From: Bacillus pumilus
Lineage (GTDB): Bacteria; Bacillota; Bacilli; Bacillales; Bacillaceae
NCBI RefSeq assembly: GCF_038738535.1
Contig: NZ_CP046128.1
Coordinates: forward strand, 1,984,001 to 2,048,000
DNA length: 64,000 bases
Reading direction: 5' to 3'
The translations under genes were made by a program, and so were the position numbers. Each line of letters opens with the position of its first letter. Position 1 is the stretch's first letter. Of this stretch, positions 41,026-49,103 are shown piece after piece. Under the pieces are notes generated by a model. It made no database searches, was not told where the DNA came from, and saw only the letters and a list, made by a program, of their open reading frames with translations.

Positions 41026-41652
41026 TTATTTTGTTTCGATAGTTGCTGTTTCGTTATTGTTTAAATAGGTCTGCAATGCTTCGATTGTCAGCATCTTTAA
41101 ACCGTGCTGTTTTTGGATCTCTTTTAGTTCAGGGACGCGCGCCATTGTGCCATCTACATTCATAATTTCACATATGACACCCGCTGGCTCTGAACCTGCC
41201 AGTTTCGCAAGATCTACCGCCGCCTCTGTATGACCTGGTCTTTCTAGTACACCGCCCTCTTTTGCAATGAGCGGGAACACATGACCTGGGCGGGCAAATT
41301 CTTCTGGTGTTGCGTCTTTATTTAACATGGCAAGCATGGTCGCAGAGCGCTCAAAAGCACTAATACCAGTCGTCGTTGTCACATGATCAATGCTCACTGT
41401 AAATGCTGTATGGTGTGCATCTGTATTTTGTTCTACCATTGGATGCAGGTTCAGGTGTTTGGCGATCGACGTATGGACCGGTGTACAAATGAGGCCTCTT
41501 CCATGTAAAGCCATGAAGTTAATGGCTTCAGGCGTGGCATGCTCAGCAAGTGCCACAAAATCTCCTTCGTTTTCTCTGTCTTCATCATCCACTACGATAA
41601 TGATTTCTCCTTGCTTAAGAGCATTTACTGCTTCTTCTACTGAATGATACAT
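41026..41652 (-). CDS. ribB: Monofunctional DHBP synthase (RibB part only of RibBA)
   Basis: A 208-residue protein containing a complete 3,4-dihydroxy-2-butanone-4-phosphate synthase domain: [11 protein letters not shown] (about 22-32), HGRGLICTP (about 50-58), [17 protein letters not shown] and [10 protein letters not shown]. It stops at TAA shortly after the domain linker. The second half found in Bacillus RibA (GTP cyclohydrolase II, with GSHRCDCG) is absent, and ribH begins 26 bases later with no remnant. A strong site AGGAGG precedes the ATG. Confidence 0.95.
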   Translation of the reverse strand: MYHSVEEAVNALKQGEIIIVVDDEDRENEGDFVALAEHATPEAINFMALHGRGLICTPVHTSIAKHLNLHPMVEQNTDAHHTAFTVSIDHVTTTTGISAFERSATMLAMLNKDATPEEFARPGHVFPLIAKEGGVLERPGHTEAAVDLAKLAGSEPAGVICEIMNVDGTMARVPELKEIQKQHGLKMLTIEALQTYLNNNETATIETK

Positions 41653-41663
41653 ACAATCGCCTC

Positions 41664-42314
41664 CTAGAATCCGTGCTCTTTTAAAAATGATGGGGTCAAT
41701 CGGGATGGCTGCTTATCGCCTTGTTCTTTTGTTAAAAAGCGATAAATGTATTTGCCGATCATGTCACACTCTATATTCACGATCTCTCCCATAGATTTAG
41801 TCAGGAAAATAGTTCCTTCAAGTGTATGAGGAATAATAGAGACTGTGACGTGTGAATCTTGCAAATCGAAAATGGTTAAGCTGACACCATCTATTGCGAT
41901 CGAACCCTTTTGCGTGAGCATATCTGTGAGGGTCTTGTCCATCTCTAAATCATAGTAAATGGCATTACTTTTCTTTTCTATTCGGGTAATGACTGCCGTC
42001 CCGTCAACATGACCTGAGACAAAATGGCCGCCGAATCGTCCATTCGAGGACATGGCCCGCTCTAAATTCACTGGACTGCCTGATGTCAGCTGATCCAGTG
42101 ATGTCGCTTTGACCGTCTCTGGCATCACATCTGCTGCGAACTGTACTTTTGTAAAGCTTGTGACTGTAAGACATACACCATTGATCGCAATACTGTCTCC
42201 GAGGTGAACATCTTCTAGCACACGGCTGCACTTTATGACAATTTCCATGGCATCTGCTGACTTTTTACTTAATGACTGTACGGTGCCAACTTCTTCAATT
42301 ATCCCCGTAAACAT
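41664..42314 (-). CDS. ribE: Riboflavin synthase alpha chain
   Basis: A 216-residue enzyme of two homologous lumazine-binding barrels (about 1-97 and 98-195); [12 protein letters not shown] at the start and the paired INGVCLTV and IDGVSLTI motifs show the duplication. It dismutates two lumazines to riboflavin. It is the first gene after the FMN-riboswitch leader, the place that ribD holds in B. subtilis. AAAGGGAGG precedes the ATG. Confidence 0.97.
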   Translation of the reverse strand: MFTGIIEEVGTVQSLSKKSADAMEIVIKCSRVLEDVHLGDSIAINGVCLTVTSFTKVQFAADVMPETVKATSLDQLTSGSPVNLERAMSSNGRFGGHFVSGHVDGTAVITRIEKKSNAIYYDLEMDKTLTDMLTQKGSIAIDGVSLTIFDLQDSHVTVSIIPHTLEGTIFLTKSMGEIVNIECDMIGKYIYRFLTKEQGDKQPSRLTPSFLKEHGF

Positions 42315-42354
42315 GTGATCCTCCCTTTCTTTTCATTTGTATTTCTCACTTTAT

Positions 42355-42406
42355 AAAAAAGCGATGTTAGGGACATGTGATCGATTGAGCACCTTCGTCG
42401 CTTTTT
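42355..42406 (-). terminator. Second leader stem-loop before ribE
   Basis: AAAAAGCGA and TCGCTTTTT form a perfect 9-bp stem with a roughly 33-base loop; the 3' arm ends in six T on the minus strand. It could terminate within the rib leader; the large loop is unusual. Confidence 0.45.
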
Positions 42407-42479
42407 AAGGTCCATACAAGGTAGATGAGGGATCACCTAATAAACACTGCATGCCGGTCTATTAACTACATGTACATAC

Positions 42480-42512
42480 AGAAAGCCCCGGAAAAAATTC
42501 CGGGGCTTTGGC
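42480..42512 (-). terminator. Strong leader hairpin of the rib riboswitch
   Basis: Perfect 12-bp stem AAAGCCCCGGAA / TTCCGGGGCTTT with a four-base loop, 60 bases after the aptamer. On the minus strand the following T tract is poor (TTTCTGTATG). It is nonetheless the likely expression platform. Confidence 0.7.
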
Positions 42513-42570
42513 TTTTTTGCATCAGAAATAAAACTATGATCAACAAATATTTTTCGTTCATAGCTTTCTT

Positions 42571-42708
42571 TATCCTTCTCCCATCCAGACTTTCACTGTC
42601 GGCTTCAGCTTTTCACTGAATCAACCGTTAATAAATTAACGGGTCACGGGCTGTAAAGCATTTGCTTTATTACCGTCGGTCGGGATTTTCACCCTGCCCC
42701 GAAGGATA
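42571..42708 (-). ncRNA. FMN riboswitch (RFN element) of the rib operon
   Basis: The minus strand shows the RFN blocks CTTCGGGGCAGGGTG, CCCGACCGACGGT, AGCCCGTGA, GAAGCCGACAGT and GTCTGGATGGGAGAAGG, closed by an 8-bp P1 (GAAGGATA region with TATCCTTC). FMN should repress ribE-ribB-ribH-ribT. Confidence 0.96.
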
Positions 42709-42737
42709 CAATCGATATTTAGCTGTCCTTAGGGGCT

Positions 42738-42766
42738 ATTATAGCGATCCTTGTTGTCAAATGCAA
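42738..42766 (-). promoter_or_regulatory. Promoter of the rib operon
   Basis: TTGCAT (42766-42761), 17 bases, perfect -10 TATAAT (42743-42738), about 30 bases before the aptamer. Confidence 0.65.
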
Positions 42767-42783
42767 CAATCAAGATTTCTCAC

Positions 42784-42817
42784 AAACAAGTCTCCTTATA
42801 GGAAAGGAGACTTGTTA
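42784..42817 (-). terminator. Terminator of ypuD
   Basis: AACAAGTCTCCTT / AAGGAGACTTGTT perfect stem overlapping the ypuD stop. Confidence 0.8.
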
Positions 42818-43159
42818 ATTAACGACTTTTACTACTTTTATAAGACCATCTATTCTTTTTTCATTACTAAAGTAGGCTTTAATACGATCGCCTTTCTTCA
42901 AGTCGGCCACATCATCTTCGAATTTCTTTCCATTAAAAATGATTTTTGTGCCGTTTTTTGCTTGACCGTAATATTCATCTCCATCAATTTTCGTAATGGT
43001 ATATTCATAGATGGTATAATCTTTATCATTATTTGTTAAGCTTTCACCAATGGCTGTTGGCACATCTTCAATTTTCATGCCATTCATGTATAAATAACCT
43101 GCGCCTAAACAAAGCAGTAAAACAAATAAGACGGCAATTTTCAATTTAATTTTCCCCAT
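42815..43159 (-). CDS. ypuD: YpuD-like membrane-anchored small protein
   Basis: A 114-residue protein with one N-terminal hydrophobic helix (about 6-25) and an extracytoplasmic beta-rich domain (DYTIYEYTITKIDGDEYYGQAKNGTKI...), possibly a small OB-like fold. The position upstream of the rib operon fits ypuD of B. subtilis, but I cannot confirm identity by sequence. The ATG at 43159 has GGAGG seven to eight bases upstream. Function unknown. sipS, which I remember next to ypuD in B. subtilis, is not seen here. Confidence 0.7.
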   Translation of the reverse strand: MGKIKLKIAVLFVLLLCLGAGYLYMNGMKIEDVPTAIGESLTNNDKDYTIYEYTITKIDGDEYYGQAKNGTKIIFNGKKFEDDVADLKKGDRIKAYFSNEKRIDGLIKVVKVVN

Positions 43160-43383
43160 ATTTAGAACCTCCATCATCTGCACTTCGCCTATTTGTATGT
43201 TTTATTCCTTCTTTTGATGAAATAAAACCAAAAAAGCTGATTTCCATTAATGGTTACTTATATAACGATTGAGTTGGACCTTTGGTTCCACCTTTTCATC
43301 ATTACATATGATACGAATATGCGTTCTTTATTAAGGGGGTCTCTTTCCTCTTTATCCGTTAGTAGGGCGCACACCATTGATGA

Positions 43384-43617
43384 TCATCTTTTTTCGAGTG
43401 CGAATAGATCTTCCTCTAACAATTGCGATCTCTGAACAGCAATGTTCCGGCTGTCACGAACCCCTTGATTATAATAGTAACTTCCAAGATTTTTTGTGAT
43501 AAATTCTAGTATATTAATGGCTGCTAATTCACCAATCTCTTCTTCTCGTTCTTCGGCAAAGTAACGCTGAATAGCAATCATCATTTGATTTTTTTCTTCT
43601 TTTGTTAATGGTTTCAA
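43384..43617 (-). CDS. DUF2164 family protein
   Basis: A 77-residue soluble protein with the DUF2164 pattern: acidic, helical N-terminus (KNQMMIAIQRYFAEEREEEIGELAA) followed by the conserved YYYNQGVRDSR segment (about 47-57). The start is TTG at 43617 behind AGGAGATAAT. It stands alone between ypuD and the TetR gene. No function is known for the family. Confidence 0.8.
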   Translation of the reverse strand: MKPLTKEEKNQMMIAIQRYFAEEREEEIGELAAINILEFITKNLGSYYYNQGVRDSRNIAVQRSQLLEEDLFALEKR

Positions 43618-43763
43618 ATTATCTCCTGCTTTCTTTCAGCATGAAACACGCTTTTTTAATTTGCATTGACATCTGTTTTTCAGTTGAATGTGGCGACACC
43701 CACAAATGCGAATATTTGTTCTCTTATCATATCACAAAATCGAGTTCTGTCCATAACTGTCCT

Positions 43764-43806
43764 AAAAGAAAAAGCGTGTTTTGATAGCTTGATCAAAATA
43801 CGCTTT
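43764..43806 (-). terminator. Terminator of the TetR-type regulator
   Basis: AAAGCGTGTTTTGAT / ATCAAAATACGCTTT stem of 15 positions with one mismatch, followed by TTTTTCTTTT on the minus strand. Confidence 0.85.
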
Positions 43807-43837
43807 CCCTATATTGACTGTTTTCCACGTAGACTGT

Positions 43838-44419
43838 TTATTTCAATATGGAAAGTATCGTCGCTACAGAATGATCTACAAATGAACGCTCTGGACGAGA
43901 TTTCATGAGGACGGTAAGTCCAATGAAAGAAACGACCAGTGTCTGTGCTAAAGCTTTAGCATTCAGACTGCTTTCGAGCTCACCCGAGCGAATACCTTGA
44001 ACAATCCTTTCTTCAAAAATGACCGAAAGATACATCTGATGCTCTCTTGTAAGAATTTCAAATTTCTCTTCGTGTGGCGCAAGTTCCACTATTGTATTGA
44101 TGCAAAAACATCCTTTACTCGGACCATCTCTATATTCCTCTTCTACTAAATCTGCAAATAATGCATGAAATGCTTTCTTTGCAGAAAGATTGCTTTGAAG
44201 TTTTGTTCGAATATGGCCAGCATGCTGCTTTGTATATTTGCGTAATGCGGCCTCAAATAATTCCTCTTTATCTCCAAAAGCTGAGTATAAGCTTGGCCGC
44301 TGTATTCCCATTTTTGCAGTCAAATCGCTTAATGTAGTGGCCCTATACCCCTTTTCCCAAAAAAGCACCATTGCCTCATCCAACGCTTTTTCCTTATCAA
44401 ATTCCCGTTGTCGAACCAT
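43838..44419 (-). CDS. TetR/AcrR-family transcriptional regulator
   Basis: A 193-residue regulator: N-terminal TetR helix-turn-helix (about 6-55, ALDEAMVLFWEKGYRATTLSDLTAKMGIQRPSLYSAFGDKEELF) and a C-terminal ligand domain with a Cys-containing KGCFCINT segment (about 100-107). It is divergent from an MFS transporter 260 bases away, the usual arrangement for an efflux repressor. Ligand unknown; the effector domain resembles those sensing electrophiles or drugs only in general terms. Confidence 0.93.
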   Translation of the reverse strand: MVRQREFDKEKALDEAMVLFWEKGYRATTLSDLTAKMGIQRPSLYSAFGDKEELFEAALRKYTKQHAGHIRTKLQSNLSAKKAFHALFADLVEEEYRDGPSKGCFCINTIVELAPHEEKFEILTREHQMYLSVIFEERIVQGIRSGELESSLNAKALAQTLVVSFIGLTVLMKSRPERSFVDHSVATILSILK

Positions 44420-44491
44420 CAGCAATTCCTCATTTCAACAATAAAATTTCTTCACAAAGTCAGCCATCTATTTCTTGATATTATTCTCTAT

Positions 44492-44508
44492 TTGGTTACC
44501 AATCGGTA
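44492..44508. promoter_or_regulatory. Candidate TetR operator in the divergent region
   Basis: TTGGTTACCAA (44492-44502) is an 11-base palindrome overlapping a second inverted pair TACC-AATC-GGTA (44497-44508). A related TTGGTTATCC sits at 44611-44620 on the transporter promoter. Likely TetR target by position; not tested. Confidence 0.45.
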
Positions 44509-44591
44509 CATTATAATTTTATTTTATTGACGTACTAATGTCAAATTGCCTTACCCTTTCAAGATCAGCATCAATTAACTGTATCAAAGTC

Positions 44592-44621
44592 TTGACTTTA
44601 AAACGTTTTGTTGGTTATCCT
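44592..44621 (+). promoter_or_regulatory. Putative promoter of the MFS gene
   Basis: TTGACT (44592-44597), 18 bases, TATCCT (44616-44621). The -10 region overlaps a TTGGTTATCC motif similar to the candidate operator. Confidence 0.5.
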
Positions 44622-44679
44622 TAACATGAATCATAATATACCAAACAGTATATTATACTTTTTAGTACAAAAGGAGACG

Positions 44680-45951
44680 ATGAAATGCATGGTGAAAGAA
44701 AAAATCACTTCCATTGAACATCTTGATATGGAAACGACTCATTTACCAATCAAACCGAGATCAACGATGACTCGCTATATGGCACTGCTGTTTGCGATAG
44801 CCTGCGGGATGGCAGTTGCAAACATATACTTTGCACAACCGTTATTAGACTCCCTCGCATCCGAGTTTGGTATCACCTATTCATCCATTGGCATGGTCAT
44901 TACGATTACTCAGCTTTGTTATGCGCTGGGGCTGCTACTGATAGTACCACTTGGTGATCTATTGAATAGACGCCGGCTCATCATTGGTCAGATGCTTTTA
45001 TCCGTGTTGTCTCTCATTCTAGTCGGCATCGCTCCTATCGTCACCGTCCTCTTTATAGGATTAGCTGTGGTCGGACTGCTTGCTGTGGTCACTCAAGTAC
45101 TCGTAGCGTTCGCAGCGACTTGGGCCGCTCCAGAAGAGCGCGGTCGTATTGTTGGCTTGGTGCAAAGTGGAATCGTGATCGGGATTCTTCTCGCACGAAC
45201 GTTTGCTGGTGTACTAACCGATCTCGCCGGCTGGAGGTCAGTCTACCTAGTTTCTGCCATTATGATGCTTATCATAACTGGCGTGTTGTTCCGAATTCTC
45301 CCGGGTGATGACAGCGAAAGAGAGTCATTATCCTATGCAAACCTGCTTCGTTCAATGTTTACATTGTTCAGACAAGAACGAATCCTGCGCATCCGTGGAA
45401 TTCTGGCTCTTCTTATTTTTATTGTGTTTGGTACGTTATGGACTTCGCTCGTGCTGCCCCTCAGTACCACGCCATACAATCTTTCACATACGGCGATTGG
45501 TGCATTTGGTCTTGCTGGAGTTGCCGGAGCTCTAGGCGCTGCTCGGGCTGGAAGCCTTGCTGATCGGGGCTTAGGACAGTTAACAACTTGTATAGCCCTT
45601 GTCCTATTAATCGTTTCATGGTTTTTTATCTTTTTCACTGAATATTCACTTATTTTATTGATCATCGGTATTATCATTCTTGACCTATCTGTGCAGGCCG
45701 TACACGTGACCAATCAGAGTATGATTTTCACTGTGCGGCCTGAGGCGAGAAGCCGGCTTACTGCTGCTTATATGATTTTTTACTCCATCGGCAGTGCGAC
45801 TGGTTCTATTGTTTCAACCAGCATATACGCAAACGATGGCTGGATCGGGGTATGTTTATTTGGTGCCTCTGTCAGTGCCATTGCCCTTTTGTATTGGATC
45901 ATCACCTACCGCCTCACGGAACAAATAACCGTAAAATCAGATTTAACATAA
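44680..45951 (+). CDS. MFS transporter (DHA1 drug-efflux type)
   Basis: A 423-residue protein with about 12 membrane helices and a 30-residue polar N-terminal extension. Features include NIYFAQPLLDSLASEFG after helix 1 and the loop-2-3 motif A-like segment GDLLNRRRLIIG (about 93-104). Related to YnfM-like and chloramphenicol-type exporters. AAAGGAG lies three bases before this ATG; the ATG at 44689 is possible. The divergent TetR gene suggests inducible efflux. Substrate unknown. Confidence 0.92.
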   Translation: MKCMVKEKITSIEHLDMETTHLPIKPRSTMTRYMALLFAIACGMAVANIYFAQPLLDSLASEFGITYSSIGMVITITQLCYALGLLLIVPLGDLLNRRRLIIGQMLLSVLSLILVGIAPIVTVLFIGLAVVGLLAVVTQVLVAFAATWAAPEERGRIVGLVQSGIVIGILLARTFAGVLTDLAGWRSVYLVSAIMMLIITGVLFRILPGDDSERESLSYANLLRSMFTLFRQERILRIRGILALLIFIVFGTLWTSLVLPLSTTPYNLSHTAIGAFGLAGVAGALGAARAGSLADRGLGQLTTCIALVLLIVSWFFIFFTEYSLILLIIGIIILDLSVQAVHVTNQSMIFTVRPEARSRLTAAYMIFYSIGSATGSIVSTSIYANDGWIGVCLFGASVSAIALLYWIITYRLTEQITVKSDLT

Positions 45952-45979
45952 AAAAACACCGCGATTAAGCGGTGTTTTG
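45952..45979 (+). terminator. Convergent terminator between the MFS gene and ppiB
   Basis: AAACACCGC / GCGGTGTTT stem flanked by A and T tracts. Confidence 0.88.
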
Positions 45980-45981
45980 GA

Positions 45982-46419
45982 TTAAGCATCGACAACTTCG
46001 ACTTTTTCCATACCTTGGCCTTGTTCCATATCTAGAACAGCCTCGATACCAGATGTTACTTTGCCAAAAACAGTGTGAACACCGTTTAAATGCGGCTGAG
46101 GGTCATGTACGATAAAGAATTGGCTGCCGCCTGTATCTTTACCAGCATGCGCCATTGATAATGAACCTCTTTCGTGTTGATGTGGATTCCCTTCTGTTTC
46201 ACATTTAATTGTGTAACCAGGACCACCAGTTCCATTACCGTTTGGATCGCCGCCTTGGCTTACGAAGCCTGGGATGACGCGGTGGAATTTCAATCCATCG
46301 TAGAAGCCTTCATTCGCTAATTTTTCAAAGTTTGCTACTGTACCTGGAGCAGCCTCTGGGTATAGTTCAAACTCAATTTTCTTACCATTCGTTAGTTGTA
46401 TGTATCCTTTTTTCGCCAT
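45982..46419 (-). CDS. ppiB: Peptidyl-prolyl cis-trans isomerase B (cyclophilin)
   Basis: A 145-residue cytosolic cyclophilin. Catalytic and binding motifs [15 protein letters not shown] (about 50-64), [15 protein letters not shown] (about 98-112) and HTVFGKV are intact. Speeds proline isomerisation during folding. AAAGGAGAATG upstream supports the ATG. Monocistronic; the next gene upstream (ypuA) is divergent. Confidence 0.96.
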   Translation of the reverse strand: MAKKGYIQLTNGKKIEFELYPEAAPGTVANFEKLANEGFYDGLKFHRVIPGFVSQGGDPNGNGTGGPGYTIKCETEGNPHQHERGSLSMAHAGKDTGGSQFFIVHDPQPHLNGVHTVFGKVTSGIEAVLDMEQGQGMEKVEVVDA

Positions 46420-46627
46420 TTTTCACATTCTCCTTTCAGGTTAAACAACGCTCATTATAGCACATTTTCGGTGATGTTAAACATCCCCTGCTCTTTGATT
46501 GTGATTTACCTCTTTTCTTAGGATTGATACAATAGAAGAGCTTGATCCTTTTTTCCTATTAAATTGATGACAGACTGTGCAACATGTCTTCATTTATTAG
46601 AAAAGGAAAACATCTTAAAAAGAAAAT

Positions 46628-46654
46628 TGAAACGTCGAATCGATTTGTTACGTC
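46628..46654 (+). promoter_or_regulatory. Sigma-M-type ECF promoter of ypuA
   Basis: TGAAAC (46628-46633), 17 bases, CGTC (46651-46654). It matches the sigma-M consensus TGAAAC-N16/17-CGTC; ypuA belongs to that regulon in B. subtilis as I recall. The rest of the 320-base ppiB-ypuA gap shows no gene. Confidence 0.75.
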
Positions 46655-46739
46655 TATATGATGGAGTGCATTTCTTTACGTGTGCTCAAAAGATGAGTTT
46701 CTCTAAAAGAGGAACCCTTTCGACTTGAAGGAGGTCAAC

Positions 46740-47624
46740 ATGTTTAAAAAATCAATGCTTGGTATGATGGCAGCGCTCCTTTTCCTCATTGGTGCGCCAA
46801 AAGTCAGCTTAGCGGATGCAGCTGTCGGCGATGTCATCGTCACACTTGGGCAAGACTTAACTCCGGCTGATCGCCAGAAGGTGCTTGACGAGTTGAATCC
46901 ACCTGAAAATGCGACAAAAATTGAAGTAACCAATAAAGAAGAGCATGAATATTTAGGAAAGTATATCCCTCGTTCTTCTATCGGGACGAGAGCATTATCA
47001 TCTTCATCTATCACCATTGAAAAATCAGGTACTGGTCTGACTGTGGATACACATAACATCAAGACCATTACAGATGAGATGTATTTAAATGCTTTAATGA
47101 CAGCCGGTGTCAAGGATGCCAAGGTTGTCGTGACTGCGCCGTTTGAAGTTTCTGGTACAGCCGCACTGACGGGTCTATTAAAAGCCTATGAAGTGTCAAG
47201 CGACAAAGCCATTCCAGAAGATGTGAAACAGGTAGCAAACGAAGAGCTTGTGACAACTTCTAAATTGGGTGACTCCATCGGGAAAGACAATGCTTCTGCC
47301 CTTATTGCAAAAATCAAGGATGACATTGCGAAAAATGGTGTCCCTAAAACAACAAAAGAAGTCGAAGAAAAAGTGGATCAGGCTGCTTCTGATTTAAACT
47401 TAAATCTAACGCAAGATCAAAAGGATCAGCTTGTTTCACTATTCGATAAAATGAAGAACATCAATATCGATTGGAGCCAAGTAGGATCTCAAATCGATAA
47501 AGCAAAAGACAAGATTACGAAATTCATAGAATCAGATGAAGGGAAAAACCTTCTTCAAAAGATTTGGGATTTCTTTGTCTCCATTTGGAACGCAATCGTC
47601 TCTGTATTTACTGGAGGAAAATAA
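46740..47624 (+). CDS. ypuA: YpuA, secreted DUF1002 protein
   Basis: A 294-residue exported protein: signal peptide (about 1-26, ending SLADA), the DUF1002 domain (about 30-215, GDVIVTLGQDLTPADRQKVLDEL...) and a helical C-terminal part with a final hydrophobic stretch (IWDFFVSIWNAIVSVFT) that could bind membrane. AAGGAGGTC precedes the ATG. Sigma-M control suggests an envelope-stress role. Molecular function unknown. Confidence 0.9.
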   Translation: MFKKSMLGMMAALLFLIGAPKVSLADAAVGDVIVTLGQDLTPADRQKVLDELNPPENATKIEVTNKEEHEYLGKYIPRSSIGTRALSSSSITIEKSGTGLTVDTHNIKTITDEMYLNALMTAGVKDAKVVVTAPFEVSGTAALTGLLKAYEVSSDKAIPEDVKQVANEELVTTSKLGDSIGKDNASALIAKIKDDIAKNGVPKTTKEVEEKVDQAASDLNLNLTQDQKDQLVSLFDKMKNINIDWSQVGSQIDKAKDKITKFIESDEGKNLLQKIWDFFVSIWNAIVSVFTGGK

Positions 47625-47631
47625 GTCATCA

Positions 47632-47666
47632 TAAAAAGCTGCCTGTACATCAGGCAGCTTTTTTAC
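47632..47666 (+). terminator. Convergent terminator between ypuA and lysA
   Basis: Perfect 12-bp stem AAAAGCTGCCTG / CAGGCAGCTTTT. Confidence 0.9.
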
Positions 47667-48988
47667 GTAGATGATTTCACTTTTGATTGATACGGTAAAT
47701 CAAGTTTGACAATATCGGCATATGTTTCGCGTTCAACGACAAGCTGCGCTTCCCCGTCTTCTACAAATACAACAGCCGGGCGCGGGATGCGGTTATAGTT
47801 GTTTGACATACTGTAGCCGTAAGCTCCGGTACAAAAGACAGCTAATAAATCTCCTTGTGATAACTCTGGCAAATCGATATCCCAAATGAGCATATCTCCG
47901 CTTTCACAGCATTTCCCTGCAATGGAAACCGTTTGATCATGCGCTTGGCTCATTTTGTTGGCACTTGCCGCTTCATATTTCGCTTGATATAAAGCTGGAC
48001 GAATGTTGTCACTCATTCCCCCATCTACCGCAATATAATCGCGAATGCCAGGTACATGTTTTGATGAGCCGATCGTATAAAGCGTTGTCCCTGCATCTCC
48101 AACGAGAGAGCGGCCTGGCTCAATCCAAATTTCCGGCATATCAAACTCATAGCGGGCTACGTTCTCTTTTACAGCTTGGATAATTTTCTCGACGTATTCT
48201 GTCGCAGGAAGTGGTTCATCTTCTTCTGTATAACGGATACCAAAGCCGCCGCCTAAGTTTAACACGGTCGAAATAAAACCAAATGATTCTCTCCATTCAT
48301 CTAGCTTCAAAAAGATTTTATCTGCTGCAAGGACAAAACCAGCCGTATCAAAAATTTGTGAACCGATATGGCAATGAACGCCTAAAAGCTCGATCACTTC
48401 TGATCCAAGCACTTGTTTCACCGCTTCATCTGCTTGTCCATTGTGAAGGTCAAAGCCAAATTTGGAATCCTCTTGGCCTGTTGTAATGTAATCATGTGTA
48501 TGCGCTTCGACACCTGGTGTAATACGGAGCAGCACTTTCACCTGTTTTGACAGCTCTTGACCAAGCTCTTCAATGAGCTTCATTTCGTAGAAATTATCTA
48601 CGACAATACAGCCGATCTCGTGCTCTAACGCCATTTTCAATTCTTCCCTGCTTTTATTGTTGCCATGGAAATGAATTTTTTCTACCGGAAACCCGGCGCA
48701 AATGGCTGTGTGAAGCTCCCCTCCTGATACGACATCAAGAGATAATCCTTCTTCCTTGGCAAGCTGAAACATGGCGATGGAGGAAAATGCTTTACTCGCA
48801 TATGCTACCTGCGCTGTTAACTCTTCTTCTATAAATGCTTTTTGAAAGCTTTTTGCACGCTCCCGTATTAAAGCCACATCATATACATAAAGTGGTGTCC
48901 CATACGTTTCAGCTAAAGAAACGGCATCAACACCACCAATTTCTAAATGACCGAGTTCATTTTGTCTGCAAGTGCCGTGTAAATACAA
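47663..48988 (-). CDS. lysA: Diaminopimelate decarboxylase
   Basis: A 441-residue PLP enzyme converting meso-diaminopimelate to lysine, the last step of lysine synthesis. PLP-Lys in VAYASKAFSS (about 63), HCHIGSQ (near 207), GGGFG (near 250), EPGRS and CESGD (near 355) are present. I use the TTG at 48988, seven bases after GAGGGA, because MYLHGT aligns with the B. subtilis MFLHGT start; the ATG at 48994 is too close to that site. Located after spoVAF, as in B. subtilis. Confidence 0.96.
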   Translation of the reverse strand: MYLHGTCRQNELGHLEIGGVDAVSLAETYGTPLYVYDVALIRERAKSFQKAFIEEELTAQVAYASKAFSSIAMFQLAKEEGLSLDVVSGGELHTAICAGFPVEKIHFHGNNKSREELKMALEHEIGCIVVDNFYEMKLIEELGQELSKQVKVLLRITPGVEAHTHDYITTGQEDSKFGFDLHNGQADEAVKQVLGSEVIELLGVHCHIGSQIFDTAGFVLAADKIFLKLDEWRESFGFISTVLNLGGGFGIRYTEEDEPLPATEYVEKIIQAVKENVARYEFDMPEIWIEPGRSLVGDAGTTLYTIGSSKHVPGIRDYIAVDGGMSDNIRPALYQAKYEAASANKMSQAHDQTVSIAGKCCESGDMLIWDIDLPELSQGDLLAVFCTGAYGYSMSNNYNRIPRPAVVFVEDGEAQLVVERETYADIVKLDLPYQSKVKSST

Positions 48989-49016
48989 TGTCATTCCCTC
49001 TTTCTCCGCCTCGGCT

Positions 49017-49046
49017 GAAAAAAGACAGCTGCGTGAGCTGCCTTTT
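49017..49046 (-). terminator. Terminator of the spoVA operon
   Basis: AAAGGCAGCT / AGCTGTCTTT stem (one G-T pair) followed by six T on the minus strand. Confidence 0.8.
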
Positions 49047-49103
49047 GCCGTTTCTCAAAGTTAAAAATACAATATCACAATCTTCAGCCACTTTCAATGA
49101 GCG

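Noticed and set aside
43645-43806. AAACACGCTTTTTT and its inverted copy flanking 43660-43770, considered as element ends
   Set aside because: One copy is simply part of the TetR gene terminator; no transposase or target duplication is seen.
48989-49016. Possible lysine riboswitch before lysA
   Set aside because: The lysA leader is too short and lacks L-box motifs; only the spoVA terminator lies upstream.
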